Source of the DNA: 54-19 sp038210655
GTDB lineage: Bacteria > Chloroflexota > Chloroflexia > Chloroheliales > Chloroheliaceae
Assembly: GCA_038210655.1 (NCBI GenBank)
Contig: JBBQWM010000023.1
Location: 35,921 to 99,920 of the forward strand
Reading direction: 5' to 3'
DNA: 64,000 bases
The translations under genes and the position numbers were made by a program. Within the stretch, counting starts at the first letter, position 1; each line of letters starts with the position of its first letter. Of the stretch, positions 1 through 8,327 are shown one piece after another. The notes under the pieces are model-generated. The model had not been told where the DNA came from. It saw only the letters and a list, made by a program, of their open reading frames with translations, and did no database searches.

Positions 1-1314
1 AATATGACTACCGAATGGGGAGCGCTGGTCGGGATTTTCCCTTACGACAGGGTATTGCGCGACTATCTGTTGGCACGGGCGGCTTATTTCGAGCGGCGCG
101 GCGATGCGCGGCCTCGGATTACCCGCGCCCTGATCGAAGAACTGGACGCGACGGTTCCCCAGGCCGACCCGGACGCACATTATGCCAAAGAAATCCAACT
201 AGATTTAGCCCAGGTCGCGCCGACCATCGCCGGGCCGAACGAGGTCAAAACGATGATCGCCTTGCCCGAAATGGAGCGCCGGGCCGTCAAGATCGACAAA
301 GCCTATTTGCTAAGTTGCGTCAACGGTCGGCTGGATGATATTAAGGAAGCAGCCCAGGTTATCAAAGGGCAACAGGTCGCGCCGGGGGTACGCTTTTATC
401 TGGCGGCGGCTTCCGCCAGCATTGAGGCGGAAGCCCGCCAGTTGGGTTATTGGGACAGTCTGGTGGCGGCAGGCGCGATTGCCTTGCCGCCCGGTTGCGG
501 CCCCTGTATCGGGCTAGGCGAGGGCCTGCTGGAAGCGGGCGAGGTCGGTATTTCCGCCACCAACCGCAACTTCAAGGGCCGAATGGGGTCGTCGCAAGCC
601 AACGTCTATTTGTCCAGTCCGGCAGTCGTGGCGGCTTCGGCGGTCGCAGGCCAGATCGCTGGCCCTTCCCGGCAAGAAGATCAAGCCCCCGGCACTTTCC
701 CACCGATAAAGATTTTCGACACCCCTGCCGAGCCAACCGCCCCGGTCGAGATCGTCACGGGCTTCCCGCACCGGTTGCAGGGCGAACTGCTCTTTGTCCC
801 CAAAGATAATATGAACACCGACGGCATCTACGGCAAAGAATATACCTACCGGGATAATATCCCTCCCGCAGAGATGGCGAAAGTTGCTATGCTCAATTAC
901 GACCAAAATTTTCAAACGCTGGCCCGCGAAGGTGATATTCTGGTAGGCGGCTGGAATTTCGGGGCCGGGTCTTCGCGTGAACAGGCCGCCACCGCCCTGA
1001 AATATCGCGGTATCCAGCTTGTGATTGCCGGATCATACTCGCAAATCTTCAAGCGCAACGCCTTTAATAACGGTTATATCGTGCTGGAATGCCCGGCCCT
1101 GGTAAACTGGCTCAAGCAAACCTACGCTGAGGCGACCGACCTGACTATTCGCACCGGCCTACTAGCCGTGATCGACTTCGAGCGGTCTGAAATTAAGCTC
1201 GGTTCTCAGTCCTATACTTTCTCGCCACTAGGCCGAGTAGCCCAGGAATTAGTAGTGCTGGACGGTTTCGAGAATATGATAATAGCGCAAATCAAGCAAC
1301 GTTTAGCCCAGTAA
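1..1314 (+). CDS. Homoaconitase/aconitase-family hydro-lyase, 3' part (5' end outside window)
   Basis: C-terminal 437 residues of an aconitase-superfamily [4Fe-4S] dehydratase; the frame is open to base 1, so the first in-window Met (nt 4, NMTTEWGA) is internal. The three cluster cysteines are visible: one in SCVNGR and two in GCGPC (residues 105, 165 and 168 counted from that Met). NRNFKGRMGSS and the swivel-domain motif GGWNFGAGSSREQ follow, so the large and small domains are fused in one chain. The NFKGRMGS context resembles homoaconitase (alpha-aminoadipate lysine route) or isopropylmalate isomerase more than TCA aconitase, but substrate cannot be fixed from sequence alone. It ends 15 nt before the next gene on the same strand. 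Confidence 0.85.
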   Translation, partial: NMTTEWGALVGIFPYDRVLRDYLLARAAYFERRGDARPRITRALIEELDATVPQADPDAHYAKEIQLDLAQVAPTIAGPNEVKTMIALPEMERRAVKIDKAYLLSCVNGRLDDIKEAAQVIKGQQVAPGVRFYLAAASASIEAEARQLGYWDSLVAAGAIALPPGCGPCIGLGEGLLEAGEVGISATNRNFKGRMGSSQANVYLSSPAVVAASAVAGQIAGPSRQEDQAPGTFPPIKIFDTPAEPTAPVEIVTGFPHRLQGELLFVPKDNMNTDGIYGKEYTYRDNIPPAEMAKVAMLNYDQNFQTLAREGDILVGGWNFGAGSSREQAATALKYRGIQLVIAGSYSQIFKRNAFNNGYIVLECPALVNWLKQTYAEATDLTIRTGLLAVIDFERSEIKLGSQSYTFSPLGRVAQELVVLDGFENMIIAQIKQRLAQ

Positions 1315-1329
1315 TAGAGAGGGGGAAGT

Positions 1330-2298
1330 ATGGCTTCCGCAGAAGAAGAAAAGGATGCGCCAGTAAAATTCGATCAGGACAGCGTCTGGAAGGAGATGTT
1401 GGACTATTATTTTGAGGATTTTGTGGCTTTCTTTTTTCCGGCGGCTTACACTGATATAGATTGGAGCCAGCCCTACGAGTTTTTCGATAAAGAACTAGAA
1501 AAGGTAGTCCGTGACAGTACACTGGGTCGTCGGCTGGCCGATAAGCTGGTCAAGGTCTATCTATCGGATGGCACCCAAACCTGGCTCTTGATTCACATCG
1601 AAGGCCAAAGCTCACCCGACCGCGAATTTGCCGAGCGGATGTATGTCTATAATTATCGTATTTTTGATCGCTATCACCAGGAAGTAATCAGTCTGGCGGT
1701 ACTGACCGATGCCAGCGAAAACTACCGTCCTACTTCTTACGCGGTCAGGCGGTGGGGATTTGAACAAAGCTTTAACTTCCCAATCGTCAAGCTGATCGAC
1801 TATAATAGTCAGTGGGAAAGTTTGGAGGCCAATCAAAATCCTTTTGCTATCGTGGTGATGGCCCATATAAAAATCCTCCAACTACGTGGTACGGCTGAAC
1901 TGCTGACCTGGAAGCTTCGGTTAGTGCGGATGCTATACGAGCGCGGCTATGAGCGCCAGCAAATCCTCGAACTCTTTCGGTTTTTGGACTGGCTCATCGT
2001 ATTGCCAGCGGAGCTTAAAAACCAGTTTGAAACAGAGTTAGACATTTACAAAGGAGGAATGGTTATGCCTTATGTAACTACTTACGAACGCCGGGGAATT
2101 AGAAAGGGCATGCTTGCGATAATATTGCCTGTGTTAAAGCAGAAGTTGGGTGAAGTTGATGCTTCTTTAGAAGCAGGCATTAATCGTTTGTCAAAGAGAC
2201 AACTCGAAGAATTGGGAGCCTCTGTGCTAAATATTTCTACTTCTGCCGACCTTACTTCGTGGTTAGATAAAGCACCACTCGAAGAAGACCCCGACTAA
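1330..2298 (+). CDS. Rpn/DUF4351 family PD-(D/E)XK nuclease-like protein
   Basis: 322 aa. The N-terminal half resembles Rpn (recombination-promoting nuclease, transposase-like PD-(D/E)XK fold): FFFPAAYTDIDW supplies an acidic residue near 42-44, and LIHIEGQ (E91, Q93) is the E-x-Q part of the catalytic core. The last ~55 residues (RLSKRQLEELGASVLNIS...LTSWL) match the DUF4351 tail common on these proteins in cyanobacteria and Chloroflexota. Start ATG follows a GAGGGGGAAGT Shine-Dalgarno. Family members are scattered selfish or RecA-independent recombination nucleases. It lies 15 nt behind the homoaconitase gene but is functionally unrelated to it. Confidence 0.8.
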   Translation: MASAEEEKDAPVKFDQDSVWKEMLDYYFEDFVAFFFPAAYTDIDWSQPYEFFDKELEKVVRDSTLGRRLADKLVKVYLSDGTQTWLLIHIEGQSSPDREFAERMYVYNYRIFDRYHQEVISLAVLTDASENYRPTSYAVRRWGFEQSFNFPIVKLIDYNSQWESLEANQNPFAIVVMAHIKILQLRGTAELLTWKLRLVRMLYERGYERQQILELFRFLDWLIVLPAELKNQFETELDIYKGGMVMPYVTTYERRGIRKGMLAIILPVLKQKLGEVDASLEAGINRLSKRQLEELGASVLNISTSADLTSWLDKAPLEEDPD

Positions 2299-2674
2299 AA
2301 CAAACCGACCTCATAGCGGAATTATTAAGGGCTTTTTAGCCTAATCCCACCATACAGCGTACTGCTGGCGGATATATAGTGGTTTTGGCGGAAAGCCCTG
2401 GGGATAATGGCGGTTATTAGTGGATAATGGCGGATATTTGGCGGATTTATTAACAATCTCTCCCCTTGCTCTGCTATAATTAGAGCTTGAGCAAATAATC
2501 CATTGGCAGAGCAATGTCATACAAGGGATAAGGGATGAAAGGGAACCGCCCATTGGCGGAGCAATGTCTCACAGGGGCCGGACATTTTGTTGGATATGGC
2601 TCCGCCCTTAAATCGTCCCTAGACCGTTCCTAGATTTTTCATTGGCAGAGCTAATTTAAGCTGGACAGATTTTA
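2299..2674. other. Intergenic region with paired CATTG hairpins
   Basis: No convincing gene in these 376 nt. Two near-identical 16-nt hairpins with CATTG/CAATG stems occur at 2501-2516 (loop GCAGAG) and 2551-2566 (loop GCGGAG), and a decayed third copy lies near 2641. Short GCGGATAATGG-like direct repeats lie at 2365-2450. They may be remnants of a small repeat element. Confidence 0.5.
2450..2480 (+). promoter_or_regulatory. Possible promoter upstream of the Schlafen-type gene
   Basis: A TGC-TATAAT extended -10 box (2475-2480) is preceded by TTAACA (2450-2455) with a 19-nt spacer, longer than ideal. It would give a ~190-nt leader containing the CATTG hairpins. Confidence 0.3.
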
Positions 2675-4198
2675 GTGTTAGATACAACTTCGTTAGAAAC
2701 CCTATTAGAAAGCGGCGAAACACCCACCCTCGAATTTAAGGTCGCACCTCCGCGTATTTCCGAACTGGCGGAGCGGTTATGCGGCTTTGCCAATTCGTTG
2801 GGCGGGATGCTCGTGATTGGCGTGGCCGATAAAAGCTGGGAAGTGGTCGGGGTCAAGAACGCTTCTGAGGCGGCGGACACTGTTTTGCAAGCGGCCCGGT
2901 TGTGCAAACCGACGGTCAGGCTGGAACCGGCTCACCCGCAAGTAATGGAACTGAAGGGCAAGCCAGTGCTGGTGGCGACGGTTCCACCCAACGATGGCAC
3001 GCTCTATCAAGCGGGCGGTGTTTTCTGGGTACGACGCGGCACGCATACTATACCGCTCGACCTGACCGAGATCGAGGCTTTCCTTTATATGCGCGGCACG
3101 CTGAACTGGGAAACCCGCCCCGTCCTGCGGGCGACCCTGCAAGACCTCGATATGACGCTAGTCGAAGCCTATCTAAACCAGCGGCCCGACCGTAGCAAGT
3201 TGAGCGGTCGGCTGGCTAATACCGGCGAGGTGCTGATAAACCTGGGTTGCGCGACCGCGACCGGGGATGGGGCCGGGCAGATGATAACGCGCCCTACCAA
3301 TGCCGGGATGTTGCTTTTCGGCTATGCCCCCCAACAGTTTTTGATGCAATCCGAGATAGTCTGCACGCTCTACGCTCAGGGCGACAGTTTGGGTCTGCGC
3401 CGCTATGCCGACCGCCGAGTGCTGCACGGTACACTTACCCGGCAAATCGATCAGGCCGAAGCTTTTTTCAAACAATATGTGCCAGTCGCGGCTCGGATGC
3501 AGGGTTTTCATCGGATTGATGAGCCGGATTACCCGCTTGAAGCCTTGCGCGAGGCGGTCGTAAATGCGGTCGTCCACCGCGATTATAGTTTGCAAGGGGA
3601 AGCCGTCCGCCTCTTTTATTATACCGGCGACCGGGTTGAAATCCACAATCCAGGGCTGCTTTTGCCGGGGGTCAGGCTGGAAGATTTGCAGCAGGGGCAG
3701 GCCCGTTCGAGGCCACGCAACGCTATTATTGCCAACATTTTGCGCGACTTGCCGGGCGGTTATATGGAGCGGGTCGGGAGCGGGATTAGCTTTATGCTAA
3801 ACCAAATGCGCTTGCTGGGCCGACCCGATCCCCAGTTTAAAGAACAGGGCGAGTTTGTCGTTACCTTCTGGCAGACTGCCACACCTGCTACCGATCTGGC
3901 AATTGCCGGGGGAGCGGGCCGGGACGCTCTAGTTCGCGCTCCCGTCCCGATTAATAGCGAACCGCCCTCGACCGCGCGGCCTGCGCCGATTGATACGCTG
4001 GCCCCGGCCTTCAACCAATCCGAACGGCAAGAACTGGCCTTGCGCTACGTCCATCAGCACGGCTCGATCACCAACCGCCAGTATCGCGCTCTTAGCGGCA
4101 CCTCCGAAAATACGGCTCTGCGCGACCTGGAAGCGCTGGTCGAACGTGGGGCGCTCCGGGCGATAGGCGAGAAGCGCGGCAGGCGCTACGTCCTTTGA
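2675..4198 (+). CDS. AlbA_2/Schlafen-domain putative transcriptional regulator
   Basis: 507 aa, GTG start. An N-terminal AlbA_2 (divergent AAA_4/Schlafen) domain covers roughly residues 10-130, with the LEFK motif near residue 20 and GFANSLGGMLVIGV. A middle region with ALREAVVNAVVHRDYS, HNPGLLLPGV and RNAIIANIL is the HATPase_c_4-like module usual in this family. The C-terminal ~60 residues (ITNRQYRALSGTSENTALRDLEALVERG) form a winged helix. Proteins of this type are annotated as ATP-dependent DNA helicase-like or transcriptional regulators; the biochemical role is poorly defined. Apparently monocistronic. Confidence 0.8.
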   Translation: MLDTTSLETLLESGETPTLEFKVAPPRISELAERLCGFANSLGGMLVIGVADKSWEVVGVKNASEAADTVLQAARLCKPTVRLEPAHPQVMELKGKPVLVATVPPNDGTLYQAGGVFWVRRGTHTIPLDLTEIEAFLYMRGTLNWETRPVLRATLQDLDMTLVEAYLNQRPDRSKLSGRLANTGEVLINLGCATATGDGAGQMITRPTNAGMLLFGYAPQQFLMQSEIVCTLYAQGDSLGLRRYADRRVLHGTLTRQIDQAEAFFKQYVPVAARMQGFHRIDEPDYPLEALREAVVNAVVHRDYSLQGEAVRLFYYTGDRVEIHNPGLLLPGVRLEDLQQGQARSRPRNAIIANILRDLPGGYMERVGSGISFMLNQMRLLGRPDPQFKEQGEFVVTFWQTATPATDLAIAGGAGRDALVRAPVPINSEPPSTARPAPIDTLAPAFNQSERQELALRYVHQHGSITNRQYRALSGTSENTALRDLEALVERGALRAIGEKRGRRYVL

Positions 4199-4297
4199 TA
4201 GATGCTAGAAAGTACTCATCGGCACAATCGAGAAGCTAGAAAGCCTATTTTAGCCTGTTAATCAGGGCTATCTCGGTTAATTTTGGAGGGATTTCCC

Positions 4298-5341
4298 ATG
4301 TTTAGTCCGATCAAAGGCGCAAGGTGGGTTAGACTTATCGGCTGGTTGGTTCTGAGCGGGGTGCTGGTAGCCTGTGGCGACCCGACCACGACGACGGCTC
4401 CAACCACCCTTATAACCTCATCGGCAGTATCGCCAACCAGCGCTATCTCATCGCCAACGGTGGTAGCCACGACTGCCCCGCCGACCACCCTTAGCCTTCC
4501 GACTTTAGCAACTAGCCCAACCGTCGCAATTGCCGCCAACGAGGTTTCGCTTGTAACCATCAAAGAATTTCATTCCAACAACCTGAATAATGAGCGCCGG
4601 GTAGATATTTATTTGCCGCCCGGTTACAACACTTCGACGGCCCGTTACAAAGTGCTTTATATGAACGATGGGCAGGATACCTATACCTACGATATGAAGA
4701 AAGTGCTGGAAAAATTATATACAAACGACCAACTCGAAAAGATTATTGTAGTAGCCCTCTTTAATACTCCGGCCCGGCTAAGCGAGTACGGGGTGGCCGG
4801 TATTCCCAATTCCAAAGGGATGGGTGACAAGGCCGATGCCTATACCCGCTTTGTGACCGGCGAGGTGCTGCCCTATATGAAGCAAAACTATCGGGTGCTG
4901 GAAGGCCCGGCTAATACCGTCCTGATGGGTTCTTCGCTGGGCGGATTGATGGCTTTTGATATGACATGGCGACACCCGGAGCTTTTTGGCAAGGTTGGCG
5001 TTTTCTCCGGGTCGTTCTGGTGGCGCAGTGAGGACGGCAGTTCGGCGGCGCAGCAAAGTTCGCGCATTATGCACCGAGTAGTGCGCGAGAGCCAAAAGCG
5101 GGAAGGCTTGAAGATGTGGTTCGAGGCCGGAACCCTGGACGAAACCAGCGACCGGGACGGCAACGGCGTGATTGACGCGATCCAGGATACCACCGAATTG
5201 ATGGACGAACTAAAAGCAAAGGGTTATCAGGTCGGGCCTGATCTGGTTTACGTCCAGATCGAGGGCGGCAAACACGACCAGATAACCTGGGGCAAGGCGC
5301 TGCCCGATTTCTTGAAATGGGCCTTTCCCATCAAGGCCTAA
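4298..5341 (+). CDS. Secreted lipoprotein esterase (esterase D-like alpha/beta hydrolase)
   Basis: 347 aa. The ATG at 4298 was chosen because GGAGGG lies 8 nt upstream. Signal peptide with lipobox LVAC (Cys26), then a Thr/Ser/Pro/Ala-rich linker (residues 28-80) typical of surface lipoproteins, then a PF00756-type esterase domain. Catalytic residues visible are Ser213 in GSSLGG, an acidic residue in GTLDETSD (281/282) and His326 in GGKHDQITW. RVDIYLPPGY and YKVLYMNDGQD are hallmark strands of the enterochelin-esterase/esterase D family. The DRDGNGVIDA stretch resembles a Ca-binding loop. Substrate unknown; likely anchored to the outer face of the cytoplasmic membrane. Confidence 0.85.
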   Translation: MFSPIKGARWVRLIGWLVLSGVLVACGDPTTTTAPTTLITSSAVSPTSAISSPTVVATTAPPTTLSLPTLATSPTVAIAANEVSLVTIKEFHSNNLNNERRVDIYLPPGYNTSTARYKVLYMNDGQDTYTYDMKKVLEKLYTNDQLEKIIVVALFNTPARLSEYGVAGIPNSKGMGDKADAYTRFVTGEVLPYMKQNYRVLEGPANTVLMGSSLGGLMAFDMTWRHPELFGKVGVFSGSFWWRSEDGSSAAQQSSRIMHRVVRESQKREGLKMWFEAGTLDETSDRDGNGVIDAIQDTTELMDELKAKGYQVGPDLVYVQIEGGKHDQITWGKALPDFLKWAFPIKA

Positions 5342-5391
5342 TCTGTCCTGCTTGCACAACGATTTACGGCAAATTGCCCAGAAATTGAATC

Positions 5392-5468
5392 GGTAGGGGC
5401 GACCCTGGTGGTCGCCCCCGAAGATTGTGCCGGGTGTTCACGGGCGACCACATCGGGTCGCCCCTACC
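5392..5468. repeat. Family A inverted repeat, copy 1
   Basis: Imperfect inverted repeat: the left arm starts GGTAGGGGCGACC and the right arm ends GGTCGCCCCTACC, with the internal landmark GGGTGTTCACGGGCGACCAC. Four more copies occur in this window (35065, 35968, 43988, 46786). The long stem and intergenic placement suggest a non-autonomous REP/MITE-like element; it fills most of the 290-nt gap before the TIR gene. Confidence 0.85.
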
Positions 5469-5631
5469 AGAACCCGCCGCCTTGAGGGTTTAGCCCTTTA
5501 CACCTTTTGGCCTATACCACCACCGATAGAATAACATGAGGGCTAGATAAAGTACGAAATTTAAAAACGGCGCTTCGCGCCGATGGGGGCTTCCCCCCAA
5601 ACCCCCTTAGAGGGGACAGAGATTTCAGAGA

Positions 5632-7353
5632 TCAGAGGGGCGCAATAGAGGACGCACCCACCACCCGAAAACCGAGGAGGTAGTCAGCGTAGTCCGGATC
5701 GAAGTTGAGGCGACACACACAGGTGGCGAAACTAGCACCGTAAAAGAACGAACCGCCCCGCAGCACCCTCCGTTCGTTATCATTAGAATATTTGTTCAAG
5801 CACCACTCCCAAACGTTCCCGCTCATATCCAGCACCCCAAATGGTGAAACCCCCTCCGGGAAGCAGCCTACGGCACTGGTCGTGACGAGGCCGGTTTCAA
5901 TTGTGTTAGCTTTGGTCGCGTCAAATTTGTTCCCATAGGGATATTGCCGCTCGTCGCGGCCACGGGCGGCGTACTCCCATTCCATTTCAATCGGTAGCCG
6001 AAGCTCCCAACCCTCTCCCAACCAACCGGCCGCCAGGTAGCCTGCCGACAGCCAGCGCGTAAAAGCCACCGCCTGATACCACGATACCGTATTGCGCGAG
6101 TGATTGGCAACCTTCTTGTACTGTTTCCCTATTGGCTGCGGTTGGTACTCCTTTGGGAAGCCTTGCCACCAGGTCGGTTGGTTGTATTTACCTGAGTCTA
6201 CAAAGGTCTGGAACTGCCGATAAGTGATCGGATACTTCGACATTTTGAAACTGTAGTCCAGTTCGACCTCGCGGCGCGGGTTGTCGTCCTGATCGTCCGC
6301 CCCCATCATAAATTTACCGTGGGGCGGGGCCGGAATTTCACACCATTCGAGCAGGGGTAGCTCCACTTTGCGCGCACGTATCACCACCTTGATAGTGCCA
6401 ACGCCGGGACGCGGGTCACCGATCTCGCTCAATCGGTCGCCGATAGCAAGGCGGCGCTCGGGAGTGGTGTCAGAATGGGCTAGTTCGCGCAGAAGGCGTT
6501 CCCTTTGGATTTCGCTCGACTCTGGATTCAACAACAAATCGGGAACCTTCATAGTATCAATGGTTTCGGGTGGTTTGGGGATCGGTGTTGCAACGGGTGG
6601 ACGGGGCGGGGTAGGAGGAATGGAGAGAGAAGAATCTTTCGGCGATGAATATTTGCCGTATTCATCCTCAAGTGCTTTTATCCGCTTGTCAGTGTTTTCT
6701 AGTTCCAAGTTTAGTCCGGCCCGTACAGTTGGGCTGGTTGTCACCAAAAGAGCCTGCTCTACCTCCCCTTTAAGCGTGTAGGCTTCCTGTAGGCCCTTTT
6801 TAATTTGCTGTCGGCGTGCTTCAGAGGGCGGCTTACTCGAATCGGATGAGGATTGGGGGGATTTATTAGTTTCCGGCTCTCTAACCGGCACTTCAGCCTG
6901 AAGCATATCCGGCTTTAGGCCCAGTTTTTCAGCTTGGTGGAGTAACCCTCTCAATAGTTGGTCAAAACCGCCTTCCTCGAAATAATCCACCCAGTGCCAT
7001 GTATCTAACCGCTCCGGTACTTTGCATTCTTCTAATCGCAATGGTATCACGAAAATAGTATCTTCCGGTTTTTCCTCAGCCACATCCAGAGCGTATACAA
7101 TCTCTTTTTGGACATAACCCGCTTTGTTGATTGAGTTTTCAGACAGACAAACCAACACAATATCGCTCTGGCGCACCGCTTTGGGAATTTCCACTCGCCA
7201 ATTCTGACCGGGGAGTAAGTCTTTCTTATCTAGCCAGGGTTTGATCCAATTAAGTTTGGAGAGGCGGTTATATAGCTGCATCACCGCCTGCTTATCCACC
7301 GAGGCGTGGCACAGAAAAACCTGTAGTTCATGGGTGCGAATGGGTTCCGACAC
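5632..7353 (-). CDS. TIR domain - formylglycine-generating enzyme-like (SUMF1/EgtB fold) protein
   Basis: 573 aa. Residues 10-140 form a TIR domain (VFLCHASVDKQAV, KPWLDKKDLLPGQNW, SDIVLVCLSENSINKAGYVQKE), and Glu84 occupies the NADase catalytic position. A Ser/Pro-rich and helical linker (~150-320) follows. Residues ~330-570 are an FGE-sulfatase/C-type-lectin-like domain (MGADDQDDNPRREVELDYSF, LPIEMEWEYAARG, FGVLDMSGNVWEWC, VLRGGSFF, LGFRVV). This architecture recurs in filamentous and multicellular bacteria in conflict or signalling systems and as diversity-generating-retroelement targets. No reverse transcriptase or template repeat was seen nearby. Confidence 0.85.
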   Translation of the reverse strand: MSEPIRTHELQVFLCHASVDKQAVMQLYNRLSKLNWIKPWLDKKDLLPGQNWRVEIPKAVRQSDIVLVCLSENSINKAGYVQKEIVYALDVAEEKPEDTIFVIPLRLEECKVPERLDTWHWVDYFEEGGFDQLLRGLLHQAEKLGLKPDMLQAEVPVREPETNKSPQSSSDSSKPPSEARRQQIKKGLQEAYTLKGEVEQALLVTTSPTVRAGLNLELENTDKRIKALEDEYGKYSSPKDSSLSIPPTPPRPPVATPIPKPPETIDTMKVPDLLLNPESSEIQRERLLRELAHSDTTPERRLAIGDRLSEIGDPRPGVGTIKVVIRARKVELPLLEWCEIPAPPHGKFMMGADDQDDNPRREVELDYSFKMSKYPITYRQFQTFVDSGKYNQPTWWQGFPKEYQPQPIGKQYKKVANHSRNTVSWYQAVAFTRWLSAGYLAAGWLGEGWELRLPIEMEWEYAARGRDERQYPYGNKFDATKANTIETGLVTTSAVGCFPEGVSPFGVLDMSGNVWEWCLNKYSNDNERRVLRGGSFFYGASFATCVCRLNFDPDYADYLLGFRVVGASSIAPL

Positions 7354-7480
7354 GGCAACGCTCCAAATCTAAATAATATGGCGATTTCTACTATGTTCGA
7401 TTATTATAGCAAAAGCTCTTGATTTTAGCTACTTTGGTTGAATCAGCGATAGAGCGATAACAAAGTAATAGAGCGTCACC

Positions 7481-7610
7481 CTAAACATAGCCCTTTCACC
7501 CTGAACATAGCCCTGTCACCCTGAGCCGCAGTCCTGTCACCCTGAGCCACAGTCCTATCACCCTGGACGCAGTCCTGTCACCCTGAGCCGCAGCGAAGGG
7601 TCTCGGCCCG
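7481..7610. repeat. Tandem repeats with a CCTGTCACCCTGA core
   Basis: About six degenerate units of ~21 nt (core GTCACCCTGAGCCGCAGTCC) run from 7481 to 7600. They end in a family D-like CAGCGAAGGGTCTCG segment. The pattern looks like slippage within a family D inverted repeat. It is not CRISPR-like because no unique spacers separate the units. Confidence 0.7.
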
Positions 7611-7739
7611 TTGGGTTACACCACGCATGGGGAAAGCTTAGATTCTTCGGCCTTAAAGTTGGATCGGGCAAAACCGGTGCTAACAGTCGGCCCTCAGAAT
7701 GACAGGGGTGGCTTTACTCCGACCTTGCTCCGCCAATGG

Positions 7740-7801
7740 ACGTTCCCCCTCATCCCTCATCCCTCATCCCTCATCCTTCATCCTTCATCCCTCATCCCTT
7801 G
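7740..7801. repeat. Microsatellite of CATCCCT units
   Basis: Seven to eight tandem units of TCATCCCTCA/TCATCCTTCA. The same low-complexity motif family appears inside a gene at 12508-12625 and, in reverse complement, at 13436-13486. Confidence 0.75.
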
Positions 7802-7842
7802 CCGCCAATGTATAATCCTCCTGATTAAGCCGATCTCGAAAC

Positions 7843-7921
7843 TTGTGAGGCGCTACCGAGAGTGCTATAATTAGGCCAACAAGAGTAACAATGATTGTTG
7901 CCCCACACTGGGGGCTTTTTT
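7843..7921 (+). promoter_or_regulatory. gatCA leader: promoter followed by an early intrinsic terminator
   Basis: TTGTGA (7843-7848), a 17-nt spacer and TATAAT (7866-7871) form a good sigma-70-type promoter. About 22 nt after the expected start lies a GCCCC/GGGGC hairpin (7900-7915) followed by six T (7916-7921), a rho-independent terminator shape. A second inverted repeat (TTGAGTGC at 7935, GCACTCAA near 8002) lies between this and gatC. The arrangement suggests an attenuated leader; no T-box motif was recognised. Confidence 0.5.
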
Positions 7922-8032
7922 CATAGAAAATATTGATTGAGTGCAATACTAAGCCGTCTTGAGCAAAGGTAAGCCTTTTGCAAGGCTGAGTCCCTCATGC
8001 AGCACTCAACCCTAAAATAGGAGCGTCCCCTG

Positions 8033-8326
8033 ATGAAACTGGATCGGGAAACCGTCGATAATGTGGCAAGATTGGCCCGCCTGGGCCTGAACGACGAAGA
8101 AAAAGAGCGGATGCGCGACGAACTTAGGCCCATTTTGGATTATTTCGAGATGTTAGAAGAACTGGATACCGACCAGATACCGCCGACCGCCCAGGTTATC
8201 ACGGTTCAAAACCTGATGCGCCCGGACCAAGTGCGCCCCTCCCTGTCGAACCGGGAAGCCCTGGCAAATGCGCCGATGAGCGAAGGGCCTTATTTCCGGG
8301 TACGCTCGGTTTTTGGGGAGGAATAA
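8033..8326 (+). CDS. gatC: Asp-tRNA(Asn)/Glu-tRNA(Gln) amidotransferase subunit C
   Basis: 97 aa, the usual GatC length, with the family pattern VDNVARLARLGLNDEE near the N-terminus and a C-terminal PYFRVRSVFGEE. GatC wraps around GatA and stabilises the GatCAB complex, which amidates Glu-tRNA(Gln) and/or Asp-tRNA(Asn). An AGGAG box precedes the ATG. gatA begins 1 nt after its stop codon; gatB is not in this window. Confidence 0.95.
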   Translation: MKLDRETVDNVARLARLGLNDEEKERMRDELRPILDYFEMLEELDTDQIPPTAQVITVQNLMRPDQVRPSLSNREALANAPMSEGPYFRVRSVFGEE

Positions 8327-8327
8327 G

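Noticed and set aside
2341..2553. 70-aa minus-strand frame
   Set aside because: No Shine-Dalgarno, no domain, and it covers the CATTG hairpins; probably chance.
5632..7353. Diversity-generating retroelement target
   Set aside because: The FGE-like C-terminus fits, but no reverse transcriptase, accessory gene or template repeat was found in the window.
7481..7801. CRISPR array
   Set aside because: Units are contiguous and degenerate with no unique spacers; no cas genes.
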